NCBI RefSeq assembly: GCF_001642475.1
Contig: NW_019173958.1
Location: 124,001 to 188,000, forward strand
From: Fonsecaea monophora
Lineage: Eukaryota > Ascomycota > Eurotiomycetes > Chaetothyriales > Herpotrichiellaceae
DNA: 64,000 nt
Direction of reading: 5' to 3'
Both the position numbers and the translations under genes were made by a program. The notes below the pieces were generated by a model. It worked only from the letters and a program-made list of their open reading frames with translations, was not told the origin of the DNA and made no database searches. Position 1 is the first letter of the stretch. Each line of letters begins with the position of its first letter. This document shows positions 1 through 10,426 of this stretch, one piece after another.

Positions 1-561
1 TCTAAGGTGGTATTTAGGTAAACAGGGTACGAGTCTCTCGTACTCGGTACATTAGGTTTCAGTGTCTCAGAGGGGCCGGGAGCTGCAGGCGAACAAATCG
101 GGCTTCGACAATTTTTCCTTCTCAGCACCTTCTCAGCAATCGAACAGTGCAATGAGCCATACAGAGTCGTCTGGTGCCTCGTGGGTTGCATGGGCTCTGC
201 AGACGCCCCTCCAATTAGCCTGTTTCTCGCCTCTACCACAAAGACATGAATTTCCAGATCAATCGTCCCTTTCCTCGTCAGCTTGATCAGGTCATGTTCT
301 GATCCGAATAAACTCAATCGAGAGCGTACCAAAACCCTATGATGCCAGACTACTTCTCCTCAGGGTGATCGACATGCCCGTCGCCATCAATTGCCACATA
401 GCTGCCATTCAGCTGAAGAACCCCACAACCCGCTGCCACGTTACGGCATCTGGGTCCTGAACCTGATCTGATCCGATCCCTCGTCGACCTCCGTCAACGC
501 TACTTTTCCCTGTTGCCCAGGCAGCTAGCTGTCCCTTCGACGATAACGCCTACCGTCAGCC
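1..561. other. Intergenic / upstream region of the SDR-like gene
   Basis: No convincing gene. It holds one exact copy of the word GTACTCGGTAC at 40-50, which recurs elsewhere in the window. The last 150 bases are pyrimidine-rich and run into the ATG at 562, as expected for a fungal promoter and 5' leader. Small open frames here have no recognisable content. Confidence 0.6.
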
Positions 562-2460
562 ATGAAAGAGACCCTGCGCAAGAAGTCAACCAAGACCAGT
601 TCAGGCAGCGAGTTTGACGTGACTTCGCAGCTGGATGTCACCTCGCAGTCCAGTGAATCTGTCTCGCCGAATCCATGGGCCAGTGAGACCTCGTCCGCCT
701 TGAATGGTGAAGGCATATCTCGCCAGATGTCCAAATCTTCCAGGACCCCAGATACCGCGTCTCCCATACGAAGCATCATGTCGACTGCCACCAAGGAAGA
801 AGAGTCTGGCTCACCTCCTCCATCCACTCAGCGGTTGGACGTTCCTCCTCCCGTTGGCGACGCCGCTACCACTGACGACTCTGGCAAACCCACTCGCCGA
901 AGAAAGACCGTCACCAAGACACCTCACACTTTCGAGCTCGAGGCTGATCTAAACCCCGTTAAACAGAAAGAACAGCAGCCAATCTCTGCGCCGAACGAAC
1001 CGCCTAAACCAGACGTCCAAACGCCCGTGCCCAAAAAGAAGAAACGAGTATCTCAGGTTGCCTCCCCCGATGCCGCGACCACCCCCACGGTCATGGTCAA
1101 TTCAATGCCCTCCCCTGATGTAGCGACTCCCATATCATCACCAAAATCTCCTTCTGTCGCCCCTCCGTCCACTTCAAACCAGGCCTTGGTCCCCTCAACA
1201 ACGATTTCTCCTTCTCTCAAACCAAATGGCTCATCAACAACCACTCCCGTAAACCCTTTTACGACACGAACCAAGAAATCCCAGTCCATGTCATCCGTCC
1301 CTCAAGTCTTTGCTTCCAACCCGTGCCGTTTCACACCGCCGCCGTTACCGAAAGAATCCTTCCACGGCAAAGTCATCGTTCTGACCAATGGCGCCAGCCA
1401 AACGGGCCAGTGCCTCGTACGTCAATTCCACGCGGCAGGTTGTCGGGTGATCTTTGGCGACACGAATGGTGACCAGGCCCGCAAATTTATCTCCTCGCTA
1501 GGCCCACCGCACGTGGTTCACTACAATAGATGCGATATGACAAGGTACTCTGACATGCTGGACCTCTTCAAGCTTGCTATTACCATGTACGGTCGTGTCG
1601 ACCACGCAATCTTCGGCGTGGGCGATGATGGCGGCCAAGCGTGCACGGTTGGTGCGGGCGAAAAGGGTTGGTTCGAAGACCGACCTGGGATCAACAAGAC
1701 GGCCAAGATGGCCTATGACGAGGTTGCAACAGAGCCCTCTGGTTTGGCAGAAATCATCACGGCGAGCGTCCGGTTTGCTCGAATTGCATTGGCGTATCTG
1801 AAATATTCGCCCAAGTCCAAGAGCAGCACCAAGAAAATCGTCAATCCCTATTCGAAACCGCAGCCTGAGCCTTCAACCCCGCCGGGTATGAACGACCGCA
1901 GTCTGACTTTCCTCACGTCTGTGGCAGCATTTAAGGAGACCCCACGCCTACCCATCTACCAAGTGACGCAGCACTCGATCCTGGGGCTCGTGCGCAGCCT
2001 CTGGACGAACATCGACCCGGACCCGGAACGCGATGGTGTGCGCATCAACGCAGTCGTCACGAACGTCATGGTCCCACGCGCCGTCGCCCAGTCTGGGGGC
2101 CGGAGCATGTCTGTGCAGCTTCCACCAGATCGACCTGAGGACATTGCTCGCGTCGTCGTCGGCGTGGTTGCCACAAATGCATCCACGCCGGACATCAACG
2201 GCGGAGACTCGTCGAATGGCAGCGGCATCGCCAGTGGTGGCGGCGTGTGGTACGAAAAGGGTCATGAACGGGGCATGCGCGAGAAGTACCTCCACGGTAG
2301 GGTCATTTACGCCGTGGGCACCGAGGGTTGGGACGTCCAGGAGGGCATGAGTCGCAGCGAGCCCATCTGGCTGGGCCAGAAGCCCGCAGAGTCTCTGAGC
2401 CGCAGCATGGCCGGATTAAGCCTTGACGGGCAGAGTACCTGGATCCTGGATATGGTCTAA
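562..2460 (+). CDS. SDR-fold protein with long disordered N-terminus (probable pseudo-oxidoreductase)
   Basis: Single-exon 632-residue protein. Residues 1 to about 265 are Ser/Thr/Pro-rich with basic patches such as KKKKR, so probably disordered. From about residue 268 a Rossmann-type short-chain dehydrogenase fold begins (GKVIVLTNGASQTGQ), followed by RVIFGDTNG and, late, SVAAFKETPRLPIYQVTQ and ILGLVRSLW, which match the SDR active-site strand and helix. The key residues are degenerate. The dinucleotide loop reads TNGASQTG instead of TGxxxGxG, the NNAG position reads FGVGDDGG, and the YxxxK position reads Y466-QVT-Q470, so the catalytic lysine is missing. SDR ancestry is clear. Loss of catalysis and a scaffold or sensor role are inference. 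The start is the first ATG of the frame; no intron is needed. Confidence 0.8.
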   Translation: MKETLRKKSTKTSSGSEFDVTSQLDVTSQSSESVSPNPWASETSSALNGEGISRQMSKSSRTPDTASPIRSIMSTATKEEESGSPPPSTQRLDVPPPVGDAATTDDSGKPTRRRKTVTKTPHTFELEADLNPVKQKEQQPISAPNEPPKPDVQTPVPKKKKRVSQVASPDAATTPTVMVNSMPSPDVATPISSPKSPSVAPPSTSNQALVPSTTISPSLKPNGSSTTTPVNPFTTRTKKSQSMSSVPQVFASNPCRFTPPPLPKESFHGKVIVLTNGASQTGQCLVRQFHAAGCRVIFGDTNGDQARKFISSLGPPHVVHYNRCDMTRYSDMLDLFKLAITMYGRVDHAIFGVGDDGGQACTVGAGEKGWFEDRPGINKTAKMAYDEVATEPSGLAEIITASVRFARIALAYLKYSPKSKSSTKKIVNPYSKPQPEPSTPPGMNDRSLTFLTSVAAFKETPRLPIYQVTQHSILGLVRSLWTNIDPDPERDGVRINAVVTNVMVPRAVAQSGGRSMSVQLPPDRPEDIARVVVGVVATNASTPDINGGDSSNGSGIASGGGVWYEKGHERGMREKYLHGRVIYAVGTEGWDVQEGMSRSEPIWLGQKPAESLSRSMAGLSLDGQSTWILDMV

Positions 2461-3992
2461 GTGAGAAGAACAGTGTGGATTCTTTATACTTGACTTATCA
2501 TTTGGTAGTTGTCAGGAATGTCCTGCCTCCTATCCTTGTCTACTATAGTGCTTAGAATCTATCAAGAATTGATAGGATTCTCTATCTTTTTGCCTATGGT
2601 AAGAGAAGGGTCGGCCTTAGACCTTGAGATTTGGTCACGCATGCAATCCGTCCGAGGAAATGGTTATCAAGCTAGCCATCCCGTGCGCCCGCTGTTGAAG
2701 CTGGTGTCGTCCTTTGCGGATCGCGATCGCGAGGAGTGCCGCGCAGCTAAACTCCTCCACGCAAAACTTACATTTTGCCCAGCAACTGCTGCGGAATGTG
2801 ACATCCTTAGTATGCGAAGCGATCCGGGACGTCCACGAGACTGAGGCCAACCTAGAAGCGGCAAGAAAGAACGCTGGCCAGCTCGTGGCTTAGCTCCCAG
2901 CGAATAGGGCTCTACAGCATTGCACAGTCCGATACTCGGAACCTCGTACACGGTCCAGAGATCGACGGGCTCGTCGACGGCGATACTCGACACTCTTGGT
3001 AGGAGTGGAACAGTAGAAGCGATGACAGAGATAACATTACCTTGGTGATGATCTGTTACTAATGAAACGTCAGTAAATCTGTTTGATCCAAGTACTCGGT
3101 ACAAGGACATTCCCATCATTCTTACTATGGACAAGTTTACTCGTACCTCCTTTTTCGCCCGTTACTAACACTGCCAGTTGTAAGTGTGCCTTGCCTTGGC
3201 ACCGTTGATTCCTTCGTGGCTGAGTTTACGATTGTGGGACTCGTGCCGATTCAACCATAGGATGAGGGATCCTAGCATCTCTGAGATTACTTCTTACTCG
3301 TACTCGTAGTCTGACCACAAAAGCCTTCAATTGATCATTTCAGTCACGGAAGATCATCGTACCCTCCAATGCTCGGTTAGCTTGGTACGGCGAGACGGAT
3401 ACCTGTGCAAGAAAGTCAGTGGCATGAGAGCATTTTCGCGCCCCGTGACTGAGGGATTGGCATGAAAGAGGGTCGGGAGGGGGGGTTCCATGCTTCCAGA
3501 AATAGTGTTTTGCCTCAGAATGAGTTTCGGGCGCAGGAAGCTCCTGGTGGTGCTGGCACCCTGGGTACCCGTTTATCCACCACCCCTAGAACTCAAGACC
3601 CTGGAGACTTTCAAGGCGCCAATCACACTGCCAAATTCCCCCGGTCTCACGGCTCGCTCTCCCTCCTAGCTTCCCACTACTCATGCTGCTACCTCCACCC
3701 CCGTTCAGATCTCCCTCTCACACGAATACAACAGGTATATCACTCCCCCATATCCATGACGACTACTACTACTCGGTTCTCGTACTCGTAATCTCTTCCC
3801 GACACCATCCTCGGCCTGCGTTGTCGCAACTCTTCCCACGACAAAACAGAACCACAATCTTCTATTCCATTTCCCTCTGACAACTCTCTCTTCGCACCAT
3901 CGTCTGCGTGCGTGTCCCCTCCAACCGTCCGTCCATCGCCCATCCTGTCGTCGTCTACGCGTCCTCTAGTTTCCGAATCGGACCCCTCAACA
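2461..3992. other. Intergenic region and stomatin gene leader
   Basis: No gene is supported. The region contains a 12-bp-stem inverted repeat at 2554-2581, an exact GTACTCGGTAC at 3092-3102, and related TACTCG repeats near 3295-3307 and 3774-3788. The stretch 3640-3990 is C/T-rich and is probably the promoter and 5' leader of the stomatin gene. A 155-codon minus-strand open frame (2667-3134) shows no family resemblance. Confidence 0.55.
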
Positions 3993-5118
3993 ATGGATTC
4001 TCCTCGTGAGTCTGGGGGCGACACTGGCAAGTCTGCCGCAAACCCAGTCGGGTTTCGTCCACAGAACGGTGGTGTTATCAAGGTGCAGCCACCGCGACGG
4101 GAGGACTTGCAACCCTCTTACGCGCAAACTCTACAAGACAATCAGGATGACGTTCATGGCTGGTATGGTTCTATGAGTATGTATATCGATACCCGAGACT
4201 CAAGAAGCGCGGACCACACTGCTAACATGCTGCGCAGTCAGTACCTTGGGAGATTGCATCGGTTGCCTGGGCGCCATTCCGTGCTGCATCATCTGTCCCA
4301 ATCCCTACAAGCCTGTCTCGCAAGGAAACGTCGGTCTGGTCACCAAGTTTGGCCGTTTCGCGCGCGCCGTCGATCCCGGTTTGGTGAAGGTCAATCCTCT
4401 TTCCGAACGCCTCATTCAGGTTGATGTGAAGATACAAATCGTTGAGGTGCCTCGACAGGTCTGTATGACCAAAGATAACGTCACATTGAACTTGACTTCG
4501 GTCATTTACTACCACATTACCTCCCCCCACAAAGCCGCCTTTGGGATCTCCAATATTCGTCAAGCCTTGGTGGAACGTACTCAGACCACCCTTCGTCACG
4601 TGGTGGGTGCCCGCGTGCTTCAGGATGTGATTGAACGACGTGAAGAAATCGCACAGTCCATTGGAGAGATCATTGAGGAGGTTGCCGCCGGCTGGGGTGT
4701 CCAGGTCGAATCCATGCTCATCAAGGACATCATCTTCAGCAACGATCTCCAAGACTCGTTGTCGATGGCTGCTCAATCTAAGAGAATCGGTGAATCCAAG
4801 GTCATCGCTGCACGTGCAGAGGTTGAATCGGCCAAACTTATGAGACAAGCGGCCGACATTTTGAGCTCTGCACCTGCTATGCAGATCCGGTATCTCGAGG
4901 CCATGCAAGCCATGGCCAAGACGGCCAATAGCAAGGTCATTTTCTTACCAGCGACCAACCAGACCATACCCACAGACATGAACGCCATGCTGCAAAACCA
5001 GACCACTGGCGAGGGTAGTGGTTACAATTCCAAGTCCAACACTGGCAATGCTTTCAACATGGACAGCAACGACGGCTTCCAGCAGGCCATGAACGCCCGA
5101 GTTATCGAGAACATCTAA
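3993..5118 (+). CDS. Stomatin-like SPFH-domain membrane protein
   Basis: Two exons, 3993-4176 and 4238-5118, joined across a 61-nt intron (GTATGT donor, GCTAAC branch point, CAG acceptor), giving 354 residues. The short exon 1 (starting MDSPRESGG) supplies the cytosolic N-terminus. Exon 2 opens with a Cys-rich membrane hairpin (CIGCLGAIPCCIICPNPYKP), then the SPFH/band-7 domain (GLVTKFGRF, PGLVKVNPLSERLIQVDVK, RHVVGARVLQDVIERREEIA) and the family's C-terminal helix (SAPAMQIRYLEAMQAMAK). Stomatins oligomerise on the inner face of membranes through the intramembrane hairpin and organise lipid microdomains and channels. The strong match and correct splice phase make the identification secure. 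The physiological partner cannot be read from the sequence. Confidence 0.93.
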
Positions 5119-6075
5119 AGAATGACCCAGGTTTCTCTCATGTTGGATATACCCATCCCGGACGATATACGTGCTCAGAGAATCAGATTGATATGGCAGA
5201 GGGAGAGTGAGAGAAAATGAAGTGAACGGTCTTGGGATGTGTCGGTTGTGGCTTGGATTCTTTTGCTTATTTTGTTTTTGGAGATACCCCATGATGAGTA
5301 TCAACACTCGCTTCAAGTTGTGTGTATCATTATTTCTTTCTAAGTTCAAGCCTGATGGGCTGGTACTACCACTAGTAATGACCTATATGACGACACTTTT
5401 TTGGCTCCTTCCCTGTGTGTGCTGTAGGACGCCTTGGCTTCCCATCTGATGATCGACGTCTCGTGTTGGTACTCAGGCACTGTCAGGCTATTGAGACTGC
5501 CGATCTGATTGGGCAGATGGGAATGACGGTGTTTAAGTGAGTCGCTGACACCCACTGACAGTTGTCGTCATGATTATTAAACTAAAGTCCGCGTTGGTGG
5601 CGACCTGAAGTGCGGCCGCATTCGACCGAATTGTGTCCAGCTACTTGACCGTAGATGCAAGTCGAGGTTTTCCTGATCAAGCCCATCGGCTTGTCTTGTT
5701 GAAGGCTTTCCAGTAGATTGTTCAGGATACTTCCAGAATAGCTGCGGAAGGAGCCATTACAATGACTCGCAGTCGTGCACGAACATTCCGATTTGGCCTT
5801 CGTCCGGCCTAGGAAGCGGTCCAAAGTAGCATGCCACGACGGAGCATGGAGATAGGATATCTCCTACTGGGTTTGACGGGTTTCACTGTCTGGCTGCCTA
5901 GTCTGAGAAGCTATTTAATACAATGGACGCTTTCCCTCGCCCTCCAAACAATGAACAATTCGTGCAGTATATCACTAGACATCTGTCGAAGCAGCTTCAC
6001 AACCAAATTTGACATACAAACAATCCTTTGAAGCCAACCGGATTCTCCCAAGGTGTTCACAGGAGCCCTGTCAAG
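5119..6075. other. Intergenic region
   Basis: Between the stomatin stop codon and the SDR start. Several short open frames on both strands (for example 5582-5824 minus and 5831-6031 plus) lack codon structure or recognisable motifs. The right half is presumably the promoter of the SDR at 6076. Nothing else was seen. Confidence 0.5.
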
Positions 6076-7129
6076 ATGAAGACTTTTACTCGAGAGACCA
6101 CTGGTGATGAAGTTGTCAAGGAGTTCGCTGATAGAATCGAGGGCAAGACGAGTACGTTCTTTCTCGCTTGAGCCTTTTTCAAGTCCGCGGAGAAAGCCTG
6201 CGATACTGACAATCCAACCCACTTATCCTATAGTCGTTATAACGGGTGCGAGTGAAAAAGGCCTCGGAGGGGAGACTGCGGTTGCACTCGCTCATGGTAA
6301 CCCTGCACACTTGATCCTCCTGGCTCGCTCCCAAACACGGGTGGAGTCGATCATATCACGGATCAAAGAAATCAACCCTTCCATCCAGGTCGACTTCGTC
6401 CCGGTGTCACTTGACGACTTTGATTCCGTCCGAGCCGCTGCCGCCACCATCAACGGCAAGATCTCCAAGCTCGACATCCTCATCAATAACGCGGGGATCA
6501 TGGCCATCGAGAAGTACACGACCAACAAGCAAGGAATTGAAATCCAATTCGCAACCAACCATCTGGGCCATTTCCTGTTCACGAAACTCTTGTTCCCCAA
6601 GATTCTTGCCGCCGGGCGTGGAGCGAGAATCGTCAACCTCACCAGTCTCGGCCACAAAATCTGTCCTGTCCACTTCGACAACTACAATTTCTCTGACGGA
6701 AAAGAGTATGACGCTTGGTCTGGCTACGGTCAGTCCAAGACCGCCAATATTCTCTTCTCGCTGTATCTGGCGAACAAGCTGCGTGACCGTGGCATCCAGA
6801 GCTACGCTGTCCACCCTGGCGGGATCTTCGAGACTCAACTGGGAGCTCATATCTCCGATGTTGTCCAGGCACTTGGCAGTATTGAAGCATATGCGCAAAA
6901 GAATACTGGAAGACATTTCCCTATCGACCAGGATCCACCGAAGAGTATGGCGCAGGGCATCTCGACAACTCTGGTGGCTGCCTTGGACCCTAGAATTGAG
7001 CCGCAGAGTGGTATGTATATGGCAGATTGCCAGTGCCAAAACACATATGAGTACGCGGAGAGCATGGAGGGTGCGGAGAAACTGTGGAAGCTCAGTGAGG
7101 AATTGGTGGGAGAGAAGTTTGAGGTCTAA
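6076..7129 (+). CDS. Short-chain dehydrogenase/reductase (retinol dehydrogenase / WWOX-like)
   Basis: Exons 6076-6151 and 6234-7129 with an 82-nt intron (GTACGT donor, TATAG acceptor) give a 323-residue protein starting MKTFTRETTGDEVVKEFADR. The junction restores the cofactor motif (KTIVITGASEKGLGGE), a TGxxxGxG NADP(H) loop. Other SDR landmarks are intact: the NNAG strand (LINNAGIMA), the catalytic serine region (RIVNLTSLGHK) and YGQSK as the YxxxK pair. The classic length, a C-terminal EKLWKLSEELVG helix and no transmembrane segment indicate a soluble NAD(P)-dependent oxidoreductase of the group that acts on lipids, aldehydes or polyketide-like ketones; the substrate is unknown. It lies 849 bp upstream of a P450 on the same strand, so the two could act in one oxidation route. 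Confidence 0.92.
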
Positions 7130-7978
7130 AAGGGGTATCGGTCGTCTTATACTCTGGCTCAAGCCAGATTGATGGCGCTTTACAGACTAGACGGAAGAGC
7201 TACTTTCTAGGAACAAATCCATAGCAAGGATAGAATGTGCAGTTTGGAATCCGAAACCACTCTTGAATGCCTGGAGGTGCTTCCCCTCCTACCCTGACCT
7301 GAACATGTGAGCCTCGGCCCCCTGGACGGACAGCCTTGTGCCTTTACAACGCCCAAGTCTCACTCTTCATGAAAAGGCCAACCATTCAACTACAGGGGAC
7401 AGCCACAATGCCATCGCCACATGGGGTTCTCCTGTGCCACACCATGGGGGTTTCCATAAACAGTCAATGTGGGGTCAGAGTGCCAGTGCCACTGCCGATG
7501 TTTCACGGGGGTTTTCCGATGTGGGTGACTTCGGCGGGGCTTTTGCTACATCAATGGTTTTACCCAGCGAGTCCAGATACCCAGTTGCCAGTACCCAGTA
7601 CCCATTACCCATCCATGGGCTGAACCCAGACCTCTTCAGTCGAGCGGACCATGTGCCAATCACCGTCAGCCGAATCTTCTCTTTTGCAATTGCCGCCCTC
7701 CGACCTACGCCAGTGGCGGTCCTATTGGATGAAATGGAGTGGCCAGGGGGCACGATCTCACACGAGCTTTCTCGATCGCAGAGTAGAAGCCACCGGCAGA
7801 GCAATGCGAACCAAGTCCTGTTGGCGCGGGGAGGGGGGGAATAGACCTGTAGATATAGTGATGATGGGTTCATTCCTGACGTCTCTGCCTCTTCTTCCTG
7901 TTGTTTTTCCTCCAACTCTTGCCTCTACCGGGCTTCTTCTTCTAGGCTACAGCGGGTGTCGAGAGACCGTCTCACAAG
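7130..7978. other. Intergenic region / P450 promoter
   Basis: No gene supported. Around 7575-7625 there is a small degenerate array of the words GTACCCA and TTACCCA. C/T-rich sequence at 7860-7970 looks like the 5' leader of the P450 gene. Open frames here (for example 7338-7844) are low-complexity and not convincing. Confidence 0.5.
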
Positions 7979-9940
7979 ATGAAGGTCGAGAACCCATCAC
8001 CCGGCCATTCTCTCGTGGCCCAAGTTTTGGCCCTCTTGAAGGCAAATCTGCTGCTTCTAGCATTTCTTTCCCTGGTCATTCGATCCCTCTATAAGCGTTA
8101 CGCATCTCCTCTTCGCAATGTGCCTGGCCCGTGGCTGGCTTCGTGTTCGAGGCTTTGGAAAGGTACTTCTTTCTCTTCGTCTCACTTTTTGTTTTCCTAT
8201 CGTGGGCTGACGTTTGCGAATTCAAACAGTGTGGAGTACATACAATGGACACACCGAGTTGGACCATATAGCTCTGCACAAGAAATACGGTAAGTTCTAG
8301 ACCTCCAAAAACGCATTGGAAGGGCCCCCAAAATCTCACTGCCCGCCAGGACCCGTGGTTCGCACGGCCCCCAATGAGGTATCCTTCGGCACTTGCAATG
8401 CGGCCAAAGACATTTTTGCCGTGGGCAAAGGTTTCCATAAGACCATGTTTTACAGCGTCTTTCCGCCAAAGGTGAGATCCAATCATGCGACATCTTTTTG
8501 TGCCATGGCAGATGCGGACATTGACTTTGTCGCGCGTCGCAGCATGCACCGGATATCTTTACAGAAGTTCGCGAATGGAAGCATGCGCAGATGAAACGCT
8601 ATGCCGTCACTCCCTACAGCCTTGCGCAGATGCAGAAACGATCAGGGCCGATCGAGGACATGATCAAGCTTTTGATGGAGCATCTGGAGAAGTATGCTAC
8701 CGAGAACAAACGGGTTTGCAACCTGGGAAACCTATTGCACTACTTTGCTTTCGATGTACGGACCATCGCAGTCCTTTTTCCAACACGCTGGCTAAGCTGG
8801 GTCTAGGTACTTGGAGAAGTGGCCTTTTCACGACAATTTGGTTTCTTGGAACAAGAAGTCGATATTGAGGGCTCAATCAAGAACATCGACGACGTCCAAT
8901 GGTACGACGGGATCGTGGGTCACATTGCGGAATACGACATCCTCCTTCGAAACAACCCAATCCGGCCCTACCTAGGCTTACAAATGAAACCAACGACGAT
9001 GACGAAAATTGCGGTCGCCGAGCTCGAAAAGCGCAAACAAAAGGACGGAACCTTCGATTCAACAGGTATCGATCTGTTGGCCGAGTTATTGCGAGCACAT
9101 GAGGCAAACCCTGAGAAGTTTTCAGTGAATGACGTGTTTAGTATCGCTCATGGCGCTGTGTAAGTGATGCTTGCTGCAGGAGGCCAGTGTTCCTCTCTAC
9201 CTGGGCTTATACGTTGCTGCAGATTTGCGGGATCCGACTCCACGGCGTCGACAATGCAATCGTTTTTCTACTTGGTGCTTAACGCTCCCAAGGTCTACGC
9301 CAACCTCTGCCAGGAAATCGACGAGGCTCAAAAGGCTGGGAAACTGTCTGAAATCGTCACCTACGCGGAAGCGCTGGCTCTCCCTTACTTCCAGGCGTGC
9401 TTGAAGGAAGCCATGCGAGTCCGACCGGCCGTCGGGTTGGGAATATACCGCAAAACTCCGCCGGAAGGAGTAGAAATCGACGGCAAGTTTTACCCGGGTG
9501 GGATCGAGGTTGCCGTCAATGGATGGGTTCTGCATCGCGATGCCTCGATATTCGGGGACGACTGCGACGAATTCAGACCAGAGAGATGGTTTGAGCGTGA
9601 TGCTAAATTGATGGGTTCGCATTTATATCAGGTATGTTCCATTCTTCCTTCCCCCCTCACCATATTCTCCACCGGCATTCCTTCCAGAAGAAACCCCTTT
9701 GGCAAGTTAGATGCTAACTCCCTTCCTTTCCCTGGATCACAGTTCGGAGGCGGTAGCCACCTCTGTATTGGTCGTAATCTCGCGCTGTTTGAGATGAATA
9801 AGACTCTCATCCAGATCCTGAGGGAGTACGATGTCACCCTGGTGCATCCTGGACGGCCGTTGGCGTATCATTCCACCTTTTTCGTCGTTCAGGAGGGACT
9901 AGAGGTGTATTTGCGCAAGAGGAGCGAGAAGGCACAGTAG
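7979..9940 (+). CDS. Cytochrome P450 monooxygenase (pisatin demethylase-like group)
   Basis: Seven exons rebuild a continuous 512-residue P450: 7979-8162, 8230-8289, 8350-8471, 8543-8755, 8807-9159, 9223-9631 and 9743-9940. The last intron (9632-9742) is 111 nt and stop-free, so it can be mistaken for coding. The N-terminus carries a hydrophobic anchor (about residues 15-38) and the PGPW proline hinge, typical of an ER-membrane class II P450. Conserved elements in order: I-helix AGSDST, K-helix EAMR (ExxR), PERW, and heme loop FGGGSHLCIGRN with the thiolate cysteine. Sequence style (VVRTAPNEVSFG, HTELDHIALHKKYG) resembles the fungal CYP57/pisatin-demethylase-type clan. Electrons would come from NADPH-P450 reductase. 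The substrate is unknown; detoxification of aromatic compounds is a family-level guess. Its upstream neighbour is an SDR. Confidence 0.9.
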
Positions 9941-10426
9941 ATTGGCTCTCATCCGTGGGGCAGTGCAGTAATGGAAGAGGAGTTGTAAGAAGGAGACAAG
10001 CCACCTCCAAGTGTCTGCCACGGGGAACTGCGTTGGAGGCTACAGAGCAAAAAATGTCATCCAAGTATAAAGTAAAACCAGCGGTCATGGAAAATCCTCT
10101 AAATGACTAACAGGATGAATCAGTCCGTTATTCACTGCCCTCTCTGTTTCTCACCCTTGTAGTGTTTGCAGCCTAACAACATGGGCAGGCACGGCAGGGC
10201 ATTCGCAGGGGAAGGGAAGGGAAGGTGTTCAGCCTCGTAATATGTAACGCGCCACCTTCTTATTCGGGAACAAACATGAATCCCCCCGCCAGCCTCGCTC
10301 TCGCACTCTTCTTAGTCTTCCACAACCGACTACAAACTACCGTTTCGTTGATCCTTCTGAAAAGCTCATCTGACTGACCTTGGTAGACTATTGACTTGTT
10401 GGATCTTGTCAAAGGCCTCAGGACTG
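9941..10426. other. Intergenic region / E2 gene promoter
   Basis: No gene seen. A C/T-rich tract at 10265-10380 followed by a CTGACTGACCTTGGTAG stretch resembles a leader with a possible intron acceptor just before the E2 open frame. No upstream coding exon can be assigned with confidence. Confidence 0.45.

Noticed and set aside
2667..3134. 155-codon minus-strand frame in the first large intergenic region
   Set aside because: No domain, no splice context, and composition unlike neighbouring proteins.
4222..4908. 228-codon minus-strand open frame opposite the stomatin gene
   Set aside because: Mirror frame of the SPFH domain; composition is explained by codon use of the sense gene.
6407..7162. 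251-codon minus-strand open frame opposite the SDR
   Set aside because: No recognisable domain, and the plus strand encodes an intact SDR with all motifs.
9632..9742. In-frame 37-codon insertion before the heme loop of the first P450
   Set aside because: It starts GTATGT and ends CACAG, and the flanking sequence matches P450s only when it is removed; it is a 111-nt intron.
6076..9940. Secondary-metabolite gene cluster around the SDR and P450
   Set aside because: No PKS, NRPS, terpene synthase or prenyltransferase is present, and the neighbours are housekeeping genes.
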